Below, piece by piece: positions 49,323 through 59,702 of a stretch of DNA of 64,000 bases (its first letter is position 1; each line of letters begins with the position of its first letter). Made by a program: the position numbers and the translations under genes. This DNA is from Isochrysis galbana (Eukaryota > Haptophyta > Isochrysidales > Isochrysidaceae): the NCBI GenBank assembly GCA_018136815.1, contig CM030936.1, positions 516,831-580,830 of the forward strand, written 5' to 3'. The notes beneath the pieces were generated by a model. The model was not told the DNA's origin, searched no databases, and saw only the letters and a list, made by a program, of their open reading frames with translations.

Positions 49323-52110
49323 TCATTCACGAGGAGACGGGGACTGTGCCAGAGGATGGGACGCTCCAGAAAAAGGGCGTTGGGGACTATCGAGCTTGAG
49401 GCCGGAAAACACGCGCAGCAGCGAATCTATTCCGGTCAGATACCCATCCTCGCGGTTGCCCTCTTTCCACTGATCGCGATGGGTGAGCCGTTGCCCCTCA
49501 GGCAGAGGGGAAGTTTTGCCAAAGTCGATCATCCATATCCCAGGTGGATTGTGCGCGACGGGAGAATCGTCGTAGATGAACAGCAGCGACGAGGACACAA
49601 TCTCATTAGCATGGAACCAAGAGCTCTGCGTGAGCATGGGCAAGCACGTGGGCGCGTGTTCACAAGAGCCCCGGGGCTTGTGAAGCGGTCGGCGTGCTGG
49701 ACCTTCGCCCATTGCTTTCTAGCAGCCGGCTCACCTGCTCTAGAGCGTTTTGCAACGCAGCGAGCCGGCGGGTGAAGGCCTGGAGCACGTCCTCGCGCTC
49801 CTGCGTGAACCAACGGAACGCCTCCTCCAGCTCAGACAAGTCTTGCAGCGTCTTCGCCGAGGGAAAGGTGAGGACTTGGCGAGTCCCGTTGGAGCGACGG
49901 ATGCCCTCTACGCGCCATCCGAGCGTAGCGGTCGACGAGGTCATCTGTCACCATTAGCGGGGGCGAGGTGATGCAAGTCGGCCGGCCTGGATAGGTGTTC
50001 TACACTGGCGGGTATTGGACGCATGACGTGGGGGCAAGACCGTTGCGCAAGAGGTGAGGAGTGCCCGCGATAAGAACTGCATCGGGGCAGCCGCGAGCGA
50101 GGAAGCTCTGCGCATAGGGGGAAGGGCGCCATGCTAGCGGCCCACCTCTCGAAACCGCATGTAGCGCAACTTTGTGACACCGTTCATCCTTTCCTCCTCT
50201 GAGAGCGCCGATGGATCAATGGCTTCGATCTTCCTCATCAAATCGAGCCGGCGTTTGGGATTAGCTGCGTCGGACTCGAGGAAGGTGCGCGTGCCTGAGT
50301 GCGATGAGAGGCGAGGGCTTTGGCTCCGAAAATGTTTCTTGCCTGTGCCTCTGTGGTTTTGGTGCACGGAGTGCGGTGTACGCCGTGTCCTTGCATAGGT
50401 GTGCTTGCCGGGAGTAGACCACTTCGGTTGTGTGCTGAATGGTGCAGCTCACGCGGCGATCCGATTCATGCCGCATCTGAGCTATCATAAGGCGTCGTCT
50501 TGGCAGGGCGAGGCTGCGCTCTCGTACAAGCATATAGCGCGTCTCACCTATCTTGATGTCCATGACGCACGGTCGGATGTACCTGGATGTCAAATCCTCA
50601 ATGTACAAGAGCTGCACGTCACCCTAGAATCCGAGGACCAGCGGAGAATGTAAACAGGGCAGTGAAGCGTGACCCTATCGTGCACCGTCGATGGGGTTCG
50701 CCGGCCAGCCCGTAGTGCGGTAGCTTGCCGGCAGTGTACCTGGCAGACTGAGTGGAGGCACTTGGGTACAAAATTTTCGAGGGATGTACCCGCGATGCCA
50801 GCATAAGCAGCCGCCTCGCCCGCAGTACCCTGCTTGACCAACACCGATTCTGATAGCCTATGGAACATGCCGGAGTGGCCGGCGACCTGACCGACGGATG
50901 GCTTGGCAGTCAGCAAGCGGGCGGGCGGGCAAGGCCGAGGACACGGGCGGGAAAAATTATCCTTCTTGGCCCCCGGCGGCGTGTTGACGCCTCTCCACCT
51001 GCCCAAGGCCATGTGGGGGGAGCGCATCGAGGTGTTCCGTACCTGGATCACTGCGTGGTTTGCCGCATCGTACCGTCGGTTGCGCAGCCAACGCCACTGC
51101 TGCCGCCGAGGGGATGGGTCCTCGGAAGTGCTGTTGCTTCGTCGTTCAGGTACGTGTCCACGGGCATCGCCCCCATCGGCGACTCGCGTCGGACTTGACC
51201 CATCTGCGCTAGGCATGCTGTTCAAGGTACTGCCACCCGCCATCTCCACGGCGACGCTCTTTTCGGTGGCGTTCCCCTTTCCCATGGCTTCCATCCGGGA
51301 AGTATCTATCGCGACGCCGTGGCACGAGCTATGTAAACCCACCGCTTCGAGTGAATCTGTCTCGCGCGGAGTGGAAACAGTGGAGCGCGCCTCCAACGTT
51401 TCGATGGACACCCGGGAGTAGGAGGACGTTGGCGCGACTATCAATCGCGGGTGCGAGTCTGGGACCGCGTTGGCGTGATATGGTGAGGCCGATATGGAGG
51501 GGTTGGTGGGGGCGATACCGTCTGCACCAAAACGAGGCGGCGTATCAGCCGTTGCTTCGGCTGGCGGGGTGGCAACGTGAAGGTTGTGGGCAGTGTCAGC
51601 GGCGTCGTCGGAGAGCGGCGCATCATCCACAATTTTGAGCGGTGTGCCAACACGGTGGGGACCCTCAGATAGACGTCCAGGATTGCGCGCCGGCAAGGTC
51701 GATGCCGGCAACTGCATCGGCGCATTGAATGGCAGGTCCCGTCTCATGAAGGCGGCTTTAATAGGAGAGAAACGAGAGGATAGCGGCGGGGACCGGGCGG
51801 AAGTGGTGGACGCTGCAGCGGACGGCGTCATGGACGGTGGGCTCGAGGACGGATGTGTTGAAAAATGTGACGCGCGCGTCGACCAGCATCCAGAGGAGGC
51901 CGCGGAGGAGGCCGTCGGAGCGTCGCCTCTAGCAGCAGGGGGCAACGAGACTGCGGGGGATGGCGTCGGGAGGCGGCGGTCGTGGTGTGCGCCGTGGCGA
52001 TGGGATGTGGTGCGCTGATGCTCAGTGGCCTCGCTGGGGAGGTCTTGGTTGGGTGACGCGCCGACTGACGGCGACAAACTGGGTGCCGAGTGCACCGGCG
52101 AGACGAGCAT
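49323..52110 (-). CDS. Inositol polyphosphate kinase (IP3 3-kinase/IPK family)
   Basis: Five exons on the minus strand: 52110-50740, 50623-50548, 50294-50146, 49944-49735, 49625-49323; phases agree and give 702 aa. The first ~400 residues are Ser/Pro/Ala-rich and probably disordered. The kinase begins near QVAGHSGMF and EAAAYAGIAGTSLENFVPKC. It contains YIEDLTSRYIRPCVMDIKIG with the family signature P-x3-D-x-K-x-G (P475, D479, K481, G483), TRTFLESDAANPKRRLDLMR, TKLRYMRFRE, STATLGWRVEGI, SSLLFIYDD, the DFG-like IDFGK (D636) and WKEGNREDGYLTGIDSLLR. These enzymes add phosphate to inositol 1,4,5-trisphosphate or higher inositol phosphates. The match from EDL to the C-terminus is nearly continuous, so the splice model is well constrained. 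Introns are 109-253 bp and all GT-AG. Whether it acts as an IP3 3-kinase, IPMK or IP6 kinase cannot be decided by eye. Confidence 0.9.
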
Positions 52111-52221
52111 CGACGAGACCTATGGGACGCCGGGAGACGAGGACGGGGGGGAATGTGTGAGATGTTCTCGGGGGACGGGTTCGGGGCGTGCCGGTGTGGC
52201 CCGCTCGGACACATCAGGGCC

Positions 52222-53134
52222 TCACACCGAGTGCTTGCGGCACCAGTCCTCGCGGTCGTTGCATTGGAGGATGCGCACAGCCTGCAGTCCGTCGAGGGGC
52301 ACGCCCGGCGTGGGCTCGCTCGTGGCGGCGGCGGCGACGACGCTTGCGGCTGCACCCTCGCCGTCCTCAAAGAAGAGGGCGAGGGTGACGGTGTTTTTTC
52401 GGCGCAGCCATCCGGAGTGCAAGATCCATGGTCCGTAGAAGAGCCATCGGCCAACAGAGCCGTGCGAACCGCCCGGCCCCTCGCCGATGGGCACACCGAG
52501 GACGGCTTCGACCTGAGTGCGAGAGCGCGGCGGGCGAAGCGTGAGGCGGATAGGGTAGGCGCTCTGTCTAGGTGACCTCGGAGCGGTTGCAGGTGGTGCA
52601 GCACCCGCCCCGAGACATCGGGCAAAACGGCGTCTGCCCGGTGCTCTGTACATCGGCGGCTCTCATGGCTGCACGCCGAGCCTGCTCCTTGGGGGGGGCC
52701 TGAGGGGGAGAAGTGGGGGCGGGGGTGGCGCGACCTGCTGGCGGGGCGCGCCAAATGCGATGCCATTCATAAGGGGTTGGCCCAGAGCGCGCTGATGAAA
52801 GGGGTGCGAGTCGCCAAAGATCTCAATCTCGTCGACAACGTCATGCACACAGGTGAGTGCCAGCCCCTCGGCCCAAAAGTGGTAGACCACGTCTGCTGAG
52901 CCGTCCCCACCGAGCGGGAGGGCCGCCGCCTGGCCGCTGCCGATGGCGCGCTTCGCATGCGCGCAACTGAACGACGAAGGGCGGCGGGAGTATGTGGCTG
53001 GTAAGGCGCCACCCGCGGCGGGGCGATTTGCCCGTAAGCGGGCGGCGGACACACCTCTTGCCGACAAGTGCGGCGAGCAAGAGGAGGATGCCGTCGTCAA
53101 GCGAGGCCGGAGGCGGCGTAGAGGGTGCCGTCAT
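52222..53134 (-). CDS. Hypothetical three-exon protein
   Basis: Exons on the minus strand 53134-53055, 52936-52735 and 52563-52222 join in phase (GT-AG introns of 118 and 171 bp) to give 207 aa. The protein starts MTAPSTPPPASLDDGILLLL, then VVYHFWAEGLALTCVHDVVD with EIEIFGDSHPFHQR, then AYPIRLTLRPPRSRTQVEAV with LGVPIGEGPGG, and GRWLFYGPWILHSGWLRRKN with TLALFFEDGEG. The alternation of beta strands with a TQVEAVLGVP helix recalls small beta-rich domains such as UPF0183-type proteins, but this resemblance is weak and I do not assign a family. The upstream frame on the same strand stays open, so the start is uncertain. A plus-strand frame overlaps the first exon. Confidence 0.5.
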
Positions 53135-53750
53135 GACAGCGCGGGCGGCGGAGGCGGCCGAGCGGCGCTCCTTGAGCGCAGGCGAAGACTCGCCTAGCGT
53201 TGGCGCTGCCGCCCGTCGCCGTGCCATTGGCGAGCGCCACAAGTTGCGCCGCGAGGGCACGCCTTCCGCGCCTGGTGATCCACCGTCCTCTCTTCCCGAG
53301 CTTCGCCCGTTACGCCAGAACGGGGGCATGGCAATCAGCGACCCCGATGAGTGGACGCGCATTGGCGCGCGCCCCTGGCTGGCGATCACCGCGATGGTCT
53401 CTGCCCTCACCCTCGCATCCGCCTTAGCAGCCGCGGGCAGCATGAGCGAGGGCCGCCTGGTGCGCGCTCCCGATCGCTCGGAGAGGGTCTCCGACGGCTC
53501 TCCCAGCGCAGGCACGATTGGAGAGAGGCAGACGGAGCGCGAGAGCGATGAGTTTGGCGAAGAGAGGACGGAAGCCCAGCCAGAGGCCCCACCCCCTTGC
53601 CCTGCAGAGAGCCGCGGCGTCTCTGGCTGGCCGGCTGGGCTGCCCCCCGCCCCTCGCTCTCCTCGCCGCCCACGCCCATCCTTCCGCTGGTCGACGCGTA
53701 GGAAAGGGGGAGGCGCCTTCTTGCGAGAGATGAAGGAGAAGGAGGGCATT
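53133..53750 (+). CDS. Possible small single-pass membrane protein (alternative strand)
   Basis: A plus-strand frame starting at ATG 53133 reads MTARAAEAAERRSLSAGEDS and later DPDEWTRIGARPWLAITAMV followed by SALTLASALAAAG, a plausible transmembrane segment. Beyond about 53500 it becomes low complexity and then runs into the CT arrays, so its end is unclear. It overlaps the 5' part of the minus-strand gene above; the palindrome TCATGA supplies both ATGs. At most one is likely to be a conventional gene. Confidence 0.25.
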
Positions 53751-53759
53751 CCCACCGCC

Positions 53760-53964
53760 CTCTCTCTCTCTTCTCTCCGTCTCTCTCTCTCTTTCTCTTC
53801 TCTCTCCGTCTCTCTGTCTCTGTCCCTGTCCCTCTCTCTCTTCTCTGCTCTCTCCTCTCTCTTTCTCTCCTCTCTCTCTCCTCCCTCTCTTCTCTCTCGT
53901 TTGTCTGTCTCCTCTCACTCTTTTCTGTCTCCTCTCCCTCGCTTCCCTGTCTCTTCCTCTTTCT
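53760..53964 (+). repeat. CT-rich degenerate tract
   Basis: Irregular TCTCTCTCTTCT and TCTGTCTCTG words leading into the regular heptamer array. Not coding. Confidence 0.8.
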
Positions 53965-54804
53965 GATCTCTCTCCTCTCTCCTCTCTCCTCTCTCCTCTC
54001 TCCTCTCTCCTCTCTCCTCTCTCCTCTCTCCTCTCTCCTCTCTCCTCTCTCCTCTCTCCTCTCTCCTCTCTCCTCTCTCCTCTCTCCTCTCTCCTCTCTC
54101 CTCTCTCCTCTCTCCTCTCTCCTCTCTCCTCTCTCCTCTCTCCTCTCTCCTCTCTCCTCTCTCCTCTCTCCTCTCTCCTCTCTCCTCTCTCCTCTCTCTC
54201 TCTCCTCTCTCCTCTCTCCTCTCTCCTCTCTCCTCTCTCCTCTCTCCTCTCTCCTCTCTCCTCTCTCCTCTCTCCTCTCTCCTCTCTCCTCTCTCCTCTC
54301 TCCTCTCTCCTCTCTCCTCTCTCCTCTCTCCTCTCTCCTCTCTCCTCTCTCCTCTCTCCTCTCTCCTCTCTCCTCTCTCCTCTCCTCCTCTCTCCTCTCT
54401 CCTCTCTCCTCTCTCCTCTCTCCTCTCTCCTCTCTCCTCTCTCCTCTCTCCTCTCTCCTCTCTCCTCTCTCCTCTCTCCTCTCTCCTCTCTCCTCTCTCC
54501 TCTCTCCTCTCTCCTCTCTCCTCTCTCCTCTCTCCTCTCTCCTCTCTCCTCTCTCCTCTCTCCTCTCTCCTCTCTCCTCTCTCCTCTCTCCTCTCCTCTC
54601 TCCTCTCTCCTCTCTCCTCTCTCCCTCTCTCCTCTCTCCTCTCTCCTCTCTCCTCTCTCCTCTCTCCTCTCTCCTCTCTCCTCTCTCCTCTCTCCTCTCT
54701 CCTCTCTCCTCTCTCCTCTCTCCTCCTCTCTCCTCTCTCCTCTCTCCTCTCTCCTCTCTCCTCTCTCCTCTCTCCTCTCTCCTCTCTCCTCTCTCCTCTC
54801 TCCT
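53965..54804 (+). repeat. Heptamer minisatellite (CTCTCCT)n, ~840 bp
   Basis: About 120 copies of the 7-bp unit CTCTCCT, interrupted at a few places by units of 5, 6 or 8 bases (for example around 54193, 54380, 54590, 54624 and 54723). Because 7 is not divisible by three, the array is open in several frames and produces the spurious long Glu/Arg and Ser/Leu frames covering this region. Confidence 0.95.
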
Positions 54805-55072
54805 TTGAAAGAGAGGCCTCTCAAACTCGAAAGCAGAGGGGGGGGGGCGCAAAGGACGGAGGGAGGACCTTCTGGTTTTGTCTCTCGCTCCTTCGTCGAC
54901 ACTCCTCGGAGAGGAGGAAGGCAGGGAGAAGAGAGAGTAGAGACAGAAATGAAGAGAGAGGAGAGAGAGATCGACGTGAGGGAGAAGAGGAGAGAGAGAG
55001 AGAAGAGAGAAGTGAGAAGTGAGGAGAGAAAAGAGAGGAGAGAAGTGAGAGGAGAGAAGGGAGAGGAGTGAA

Positions 55073-55220
55073 GAGAGAAGAGAGCAGAGAGCAGAGAGCA
55101 GAGAGCAGAGAGCAGAGAGAAGAGAGAAGAGAGAAGAGAGAAGAGAGAAGAGAGAAGAGAGAAGAGAGAAGAGAGAAGAGAGAAGAGAGAAGAGAGAAGA
55201 GAGAAGAGAGAGGAAAGAAG
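55073..55220 (+). repeat. Heptamer array (GAGAGAA/GAGAGCA)n, opposite strand sense
   Basis: About 20 purine heptamers GAGAGCA then GAGAGAA. The sense is opposite to the CTCTCCT array 270 bp to the left, so the two form a large pyrimidine/purine mirror or inverted pair. A degenerate purine-rich tract links them (54930-55072) and continues to 55290. Confidence 0.9.
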
Positions 55221-55439
55221 AGAGAGAGAAGAAGAAAAGAGAGGGAGAGAAGAAGAAGAGAGAGGAGAGGGGAGAGAAGAGGCTCCCTCTCTTCTCTCGT
55301 CCTTTCCACTCAAAGCGGCATGTCTCTCTGTCTTCTTGTGAAGACCATTTTGGACTCGCCTGTGCTCGCGGGGGGGGAAGGATGGCCCAAATCCTAGTTC
55401 GTAGTCCCCCGTTTCTTCTCTGGGCCAGACATGGGATGA

Positions 55440-55506
55440 TAGAAGCGGCGGGCTGTCCCCCCCCCCCCCCCCACTCCTCCATCTCCGCCCCCCCCCCCCC
55501 CCCCCC

Positions 55507-55559
<53 letters not shown>

Positions 55560-55590
55560 CTCCCCCCGAGAGAGAGAGAGAGACGAGCCG
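55440..55590 (+). repeat. C-runs and (GA)n array
   Basis: C-runs of ~16 and ~20 (55457-55472, 55487-55507), followed by (GA)n at 55510-55555 and again at 55568-55582. No gene in this stretch. Confidence 0.85.
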
Positions 55591-56314
55591 TCAATCCAGG
55601 AGAGACTCTCTTATGGGAGCAGAGGAGGCGCCTCTCTTCTCTCTGGAGAAAGTTTATTTACTCGGTAACTCAAGAGTGAAATGGCCTCCCTCCGGAGGAG
55701 AAGAGGCAGGGTTCCACTCTCTCTCTTCTCTCGCCGCTCGGCGACGTGAGAGAGGGAGGGGAGAGAGGGAGGAGAGAAGATCGTGGGAAAGAGAGAAGAA
55801 GAAGAAGAAGACAGGAAAGCGCGCGCGGCGCGCCGCCACGCCAAGGCGGCGGGCGGTCGGGCGGGCGGGTGGGCGGTAGAGAGCGTGGGGGGTTGACCGT
55901 CGGCAAGGAGAGGGACCACCGCCCCACCGCCAAGCAACAGGAGATCTCGCCGCCCCCTCCCCGGGTCGGTCCTCCTCCCCCCCTCCCCCTCCCCTTGGGG
56001 CCTTTAGGTCGTTTGCCTCCCTTGGGTACAATATTCCACCACCCACCACCTTCCCCTTCCAATCGGCTTGGGAGGGGTGCACGCCTTGCGCTCACAGGGG
56101 ACGCGCTACGGCATTCCCAATCCACGCTCACCTCACTCGTATCTTCCCTTCGTCTTCACGTGAACAACTGCTCGGCTCCTCCTTCATTCAAGCACGACCG
56201 CCGACTGTGGGACCAGTTGAACGTTCTCGCCACAACCCCTGGCCCCTAGCCCCAAACCTCCTCCATCCTCCACCGTGGGCGGTGGCCCTGAGCCGACGAC
56301 TCGGAGACTGTCCT
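55591..56314. other. No gene recognised
   Basis: Purine-rich to pyrimidine-rich transition with overlapping low-complexity frames on both strands. No conserved motif was seen. Confidence 0.5.
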
Positions 56315-56490
56315 AAAAAAAAACATCTGAAGATTCTGGGCTACACACCTACTAGACTAGGGTACTTCCCCATCCCTGCTGCCACCGCCCTTAACTTCCC
56401 TTTCCTCCACCTCCTCCCCTTCCCCCCTTCATTCCTTTGTCTTCGGTATCCGGGGTTCGGCTCGGGTGCGCTACCACGAGCCTGGTTAGA
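56315..56490 (-). repeat. SINE-like dispersed repeat B, copy 3 (inverted)
   Basis: The reverse complement gives GGTAGCGCACCCGAGCC, ACAAAGGAATGAAGGGGGG, AGTAGGTGTGTAGCCC, AATCTTCAGATG and a T-run, as in 16721-16889. Confidence 0.65.
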
Positions 56491-57650
56491 CCAAAAGCGT
56501 TCAATTATCCCCATCCCTGCTGACACCTTTCATTGTCACCTGGAGGTTACTTGAGTCAACTTGACCCTTCACATGTTGAAACACACACGTGGTCTGACTC
56601 CATTCACTCGATTTGGGGCAGGGTGGATATATCGTTGAAATCACGATATCTCCTGATATCCCATGTTGGTTTTCCCCTCCAAAGAAAATTGATCGAATTC
56701 CTTTGAAAGCGATCGTTTTTTTTTTGTGTGTCAAGAGCCTGGTGCGCGCTTTCAGAACTGCCCCCTCTCCCTCCGCACTCGCCACTTCTCCCGCGCATTC
56801 TGACACCCCGCGCATTTCGACACTGCCGCCCCACCCCGCACGGCCCCCCTCGCCCGCCGCTCATTGACGCCACCTTCTTCTCCCTCCCTTCGGCCTCGCC
56901 GCGCCGCTTCCCCTCTCGCCGCGCCGCTTCCCCTCTCGCCGCCGCGCTTCCTCTCTCTCCACTGTGCGCTCTCCGCCCCTCTGCTCTTGCCACCCGCCTC
57001 CCTCGCCTCGCGTCGTTCTCTTCCAACAGCAGTGTCCGTCTTGGTCACCAGGGTACAGAACCCCCCCCCCCCGTCTTGTTCTGCCCCCTCACCTCTCTTG
57101 TGACACATCACCACAGCTCATTCGTGCGCGCGCGCCCGCCGCCGGTGAGGGCCAACCCGCTACACCAGCCCGCTTCCTTCTTTTCTACGGGTGTGTGTGT
57201 GTGTGGGGGGGGGGGGGGTGGCGGCCCGGTCGCACCACCATCCCGCTCCTCCCTTCACCAGTACCGTCTCCTCCAGAGCACTGTGTTCCTGGTTGGGGGG
57301 GGGGGTTCGGTTGCTCTAGGGCGGTGTAGAATATTCGTCGTGCCCCCCTCCGCCCCGCCCCCCCCCCCCCCCCAATCGCCCCCGTGAGCACTTCATGCGA
57401 GCGGTGTACGAGAGGATCTGTGCGAAAGGGAACCCAAGAAGACAGACGACGAACCGTTATCCTCGCTGGAGATACCTTCCCCATAAAAAAAAAGGGTTTG
57501 ATCCGCGCACTCGCGTCTCGCGGAGTGACGATTGTGCTCGACGAGGTACCACACCTCCTTGATGTGCCCCTGTGGGTGCCATCGGACGTTCAGGACACTG
57601 CCGCAATCTTTTGCGATAGGGCCCACTTCGGGCTGTGCCACGTCTGTCAC
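56491..57650. other. GC-rich low-complexity region, no gene recognised
   Basis: Contains repeated CTCGCCGCGCCGCTTCCC (56907-56945), C-runs at 57060-57071 and 57357-57374, and (GT)n followed by a G-run at 57189-57220. The frame at 57384-57722 (VTIVLDEVPHLLDVPLW) has no recognisable family. Confidence 0.5.
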
Positions 57651-57658
57651 TGCGGCGG

Positions 57659-58159
57659 TTATGACTTGGGAGTTTTGCGCAGTTGTAGTGCGGGGAGTCT
57701 GATTGTTCTTGGTTGTTTGTGAGTTGGTTGTTTGTGAGTTGGTTGTTTGTGAGTTGGTCGTTTGGGATTTTCACGTAACAGCTTCTGACTTGTATTCAGT
57801 TGGTCTTTCAACATTTTGCCAAACTTGTCGTCATGCACACCTTGTGAGTAGTTCAAGATGCCTTGAATTACTTCCCTTGCGTGTTCATTGACAGAAGGCG
57901 GTGCAAGACTTTGAATCTCCTCCGCTTTTTCCTTCATAAACGCAAGTTTTGTTAATGATGTAGATAGGTCATCCTTCATTGCTCTCTCCAGTTCTTCCTC
58001 TTCCTTCATGTCGTTCTCCAGTTCTTTCTTCATTCTCTTCACTTCTTCCTCTGGATCACTCATCGGACCTTTTGTTGTGGATACCCCTAACTGCATAGTA
58101 CAACACAAAAAAAAGTGCGATTGAGTAGTGGGTACCTCGGCCATAGCGTGTTCCTTCAC
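57659..58159 (-). CDS. Hypothetical acidic coiled-coil protein with THKQP repeats
   Basis: A 166-codon minus-strand frame. In-frame ATGs at 58159, 58144 and 58063; the last (MSDPEEEVKRMKKELEND) is the most natural start. The protein is a charged helix (MKEEEELERAMKDDLSTSLT, LAFMKEKAEEIQSLAPPSVN, HDDKFGKMLKDQLNTSQKLL) followed by three THKQP units encoded by a 15-bp direct repeat (57718-57762) and a basic tail. Codon use and GC content are lower than in the genes to the left. No family recognised. Confidence 0.5.
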   Translation of the reverse strand: MKEHAMAEVPTTQSHFFLCCTMQLGVSTTKGPMSDPEEEVKRMKKELENDMKEEEELERAMKDDLSTSLTKLAFMKEKAEEIQSLAPPSVNEHAREVIQGILNYSQGVHDDKFGKMLKDQLNTSQKLLRENPKRPTHKQPTHKQPTHKQPRTIRLPALQLRKTPKS

Positions 58160-58166
58160 CCACTAA

Positions 58167-58300
58167 CTTGTCTTCACCGACTAACTGCCCCTACCACGAA
58201 CTTGCCTTCACCGACTAACTGCCCCTACCACGAACTTGCCTTCACCGACTAACTGCCCCTACCACTAGCTGCTCTCCCACCCGACTAACTGCCCACCTAC
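58167..58300 (+). repeat. ~37-bp tandem repeat upstream of the ankyrin gene
   Basis: CTTCACCGACTAACTGCCCC followed by TACCACGAACTTGC recurs three times and then decays (CGACTAACTGCCCACC). It lies between the divergent small gene and the ankyrin gene, so it may be part of their shared promoter region. Confidence 0.8.
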
Positions 58301-58496
58301 CGACCTGACTAACTGCCCACTCGGCAACTGCTTGCCCCACTCGACTAGCTTTCACCGCGCCCACCCATCCCGCGGCCTGCCACCTCCTCGCCTGCTGGTC
58401 CGCCTCCTCCTCCTCGCCTGCTGGTCCGCCTCCTCCTCCTCGCCTGGCTGGTCCGCCTCCTCGCCTGTCACTGACTCCCCGCTACCACAATTCGCG

Positions 58497-59702
58497 ATGG
58501 ACTCCAATCTCAAGCGTCCTATGGAAGCATCATGTGGAGAGGAGACCCGTCAAGTGTTAGCTCGCCTGTCTTCTGCTGAGGGACAAGAGGAATCAGTACT
58601 CCAAGAAGATGAGCTTGGAGTCGTCCAAGAAGAGCAGCTGCTTGTCCAAGAAGAGCAGGTTGGGGTTGTCCAAGAAGAGCAGGTTGGGGTTGTCAATGAA
58701 GAGCAGCTTGGAGATGTTGAAGAAGAGCAGCTTGGGGTTGTCAATGAAGAGCAGCAGCTTGGAGTTGAAGAGCATCAGCCTCCAGTCGAACCCCCCGAGC
58801 CCAACCCATTGATTGGAGCGATGGATGAGATGGATTGTACCGCTCTGCACCATGCCTGTGAGTTTGGTGACTCTGGGTGTGTCCAAGCACTCCTTGACGC
58901 AAGTGTGGCGGTGGATGTCGTGAACAAGCGTGACAAGACTGCCTTGATGCTCGCGTGTGACAATGGCCATGTTGTGTGCGCGAACGCATTGCTCGATGCC
59001 AATGCCGCTGTGGACACCCAGAACACGGGTGGAGTCACAGCCCTGATGTCGGCATGTCGGCATGGGCACAATGTATGCGTTCTAGTGCTCCTGAAGGCGG
59101 ACGCGAATGTCAACTTGGCAGACAAGGATGGGCACACTGCCTTGATGTTCGCGTGTGACAGTGGCCATGAGATATGTACTCGAGCATTGATCGACGCCAA
59201 TGCGGCCTTGAATCTCCAAGACCACATCGGGGTCTCAGCCTTGATGCTAGCGTCCGAGAAGGGCCACGAAACGTGCGTGGATATGTTGATCAAGGCGATG
59301 GCGGATGTGGATCTGAAGGACCGGTGCGGGTGGACTGCCTTGATGCGAGCGTGCAAAGCTGACCGTGATCTGTGTGCTCATGCACTGCTCTGTGCGAATG
59401 CGAGGGTGGACGCCACAAACTTGAATGACTGCACTGCTTTGATGATGGCGTGTGAGCTCGACCATGACCACTGTGTGCGTGAACTCATCGAGGCGGATGC
59501 CTCCTTGGATGCCTCTGAAGTGGACGGTTGGACAGCCTTGATGATGGCGTGCCAGAATGGCCATGATGTGTGCGTTTCCGCACTCATCCAGGCAGGAGCG
59601 GGGCTGAATGTCACCAACAAGCAGCGTATGACCGCCTTGATGGTGAGGGGGTGGCGAGGGAGGAGGTGGCGAGGGAGGGGGTGGCGAGGGAGGAGGGGGT
59701 GA
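58497..59702 (+). CDS. Ankyrin-repeat protein truncated by a minisatellite
   Basis: Starts at ATG 58497 (MDSNLKRPMEASCGEETRQV). Residues ~40-90 are a decapeptide-like array of VQEEQ / VNEEQLGVV. From about residue 112 (CTALHHACEFGDSGC) eight to nine 33-residue ankyrin repeats follow, each with the pattern TALMxACxxGHxxC..ALLxAxAxV. The ninth repeat breaks off at MTALM, and the frame continues only ~20 codons into the GGTGGCGAGGGAGGA array (VRGWRGRRW) to a stop at 59702. The sequence at the break is ATGGTGAGGG, so a GT donor with the array as intron is possible, but no downstream ankyrin exon was found. Ankyrin repeats mediate protein binding; the partner is unknown. Confidence 0.75.
   Translation: MDSNLKRPMEASCGEETRQVLARLSSAEGQEESVLQEDELGVVQEEQLLVQEEQVGVVQEEQVGVVNEEQLGDVEEEQLGVVNEEQQLGVEEHQPPVEPPEPNPLIGAMDEMDCTALHHACEFGDSGCVQALLDASVAVDVVNKRDKTALMLACDNGHVVCANALLDANAAVDTQNTGGVTALMSACRHGHNVCVLVLLKADANVNLADKDGHTALMFACDSGHEICTRALIDANAALNLQDHIGVSALMLASEKGHETCVDMLIKAMADVDLKDRCGWTALMRACKADRDLCAHALLCANARVDATNLNDCTALMMACELDHDHCVRELIEADASLDASEVDGWTALMMACQNGHDVCVSALIQAGAGLNVTNKQRMTALMVRGWRGRRWRGRGWRGRRG

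Noticed and set aside
53133-53966. Full 324-codon plus-strand frame including the Ser/Leu tail
   Set aside because: The tail is a translation of CT repeats. Only the first part is kept, as a low-confidence candidate.
53407-55509. Two overlapping minus-strand open frames of 700 and 629 codons, and the plus-strand frame into 53966
   Set aside because: They are translations of the CTCTCCT heptamer array (endless Glu-Glu-Arg-Gly or Ser-Leu words). Array length, not selection, keeps them open.
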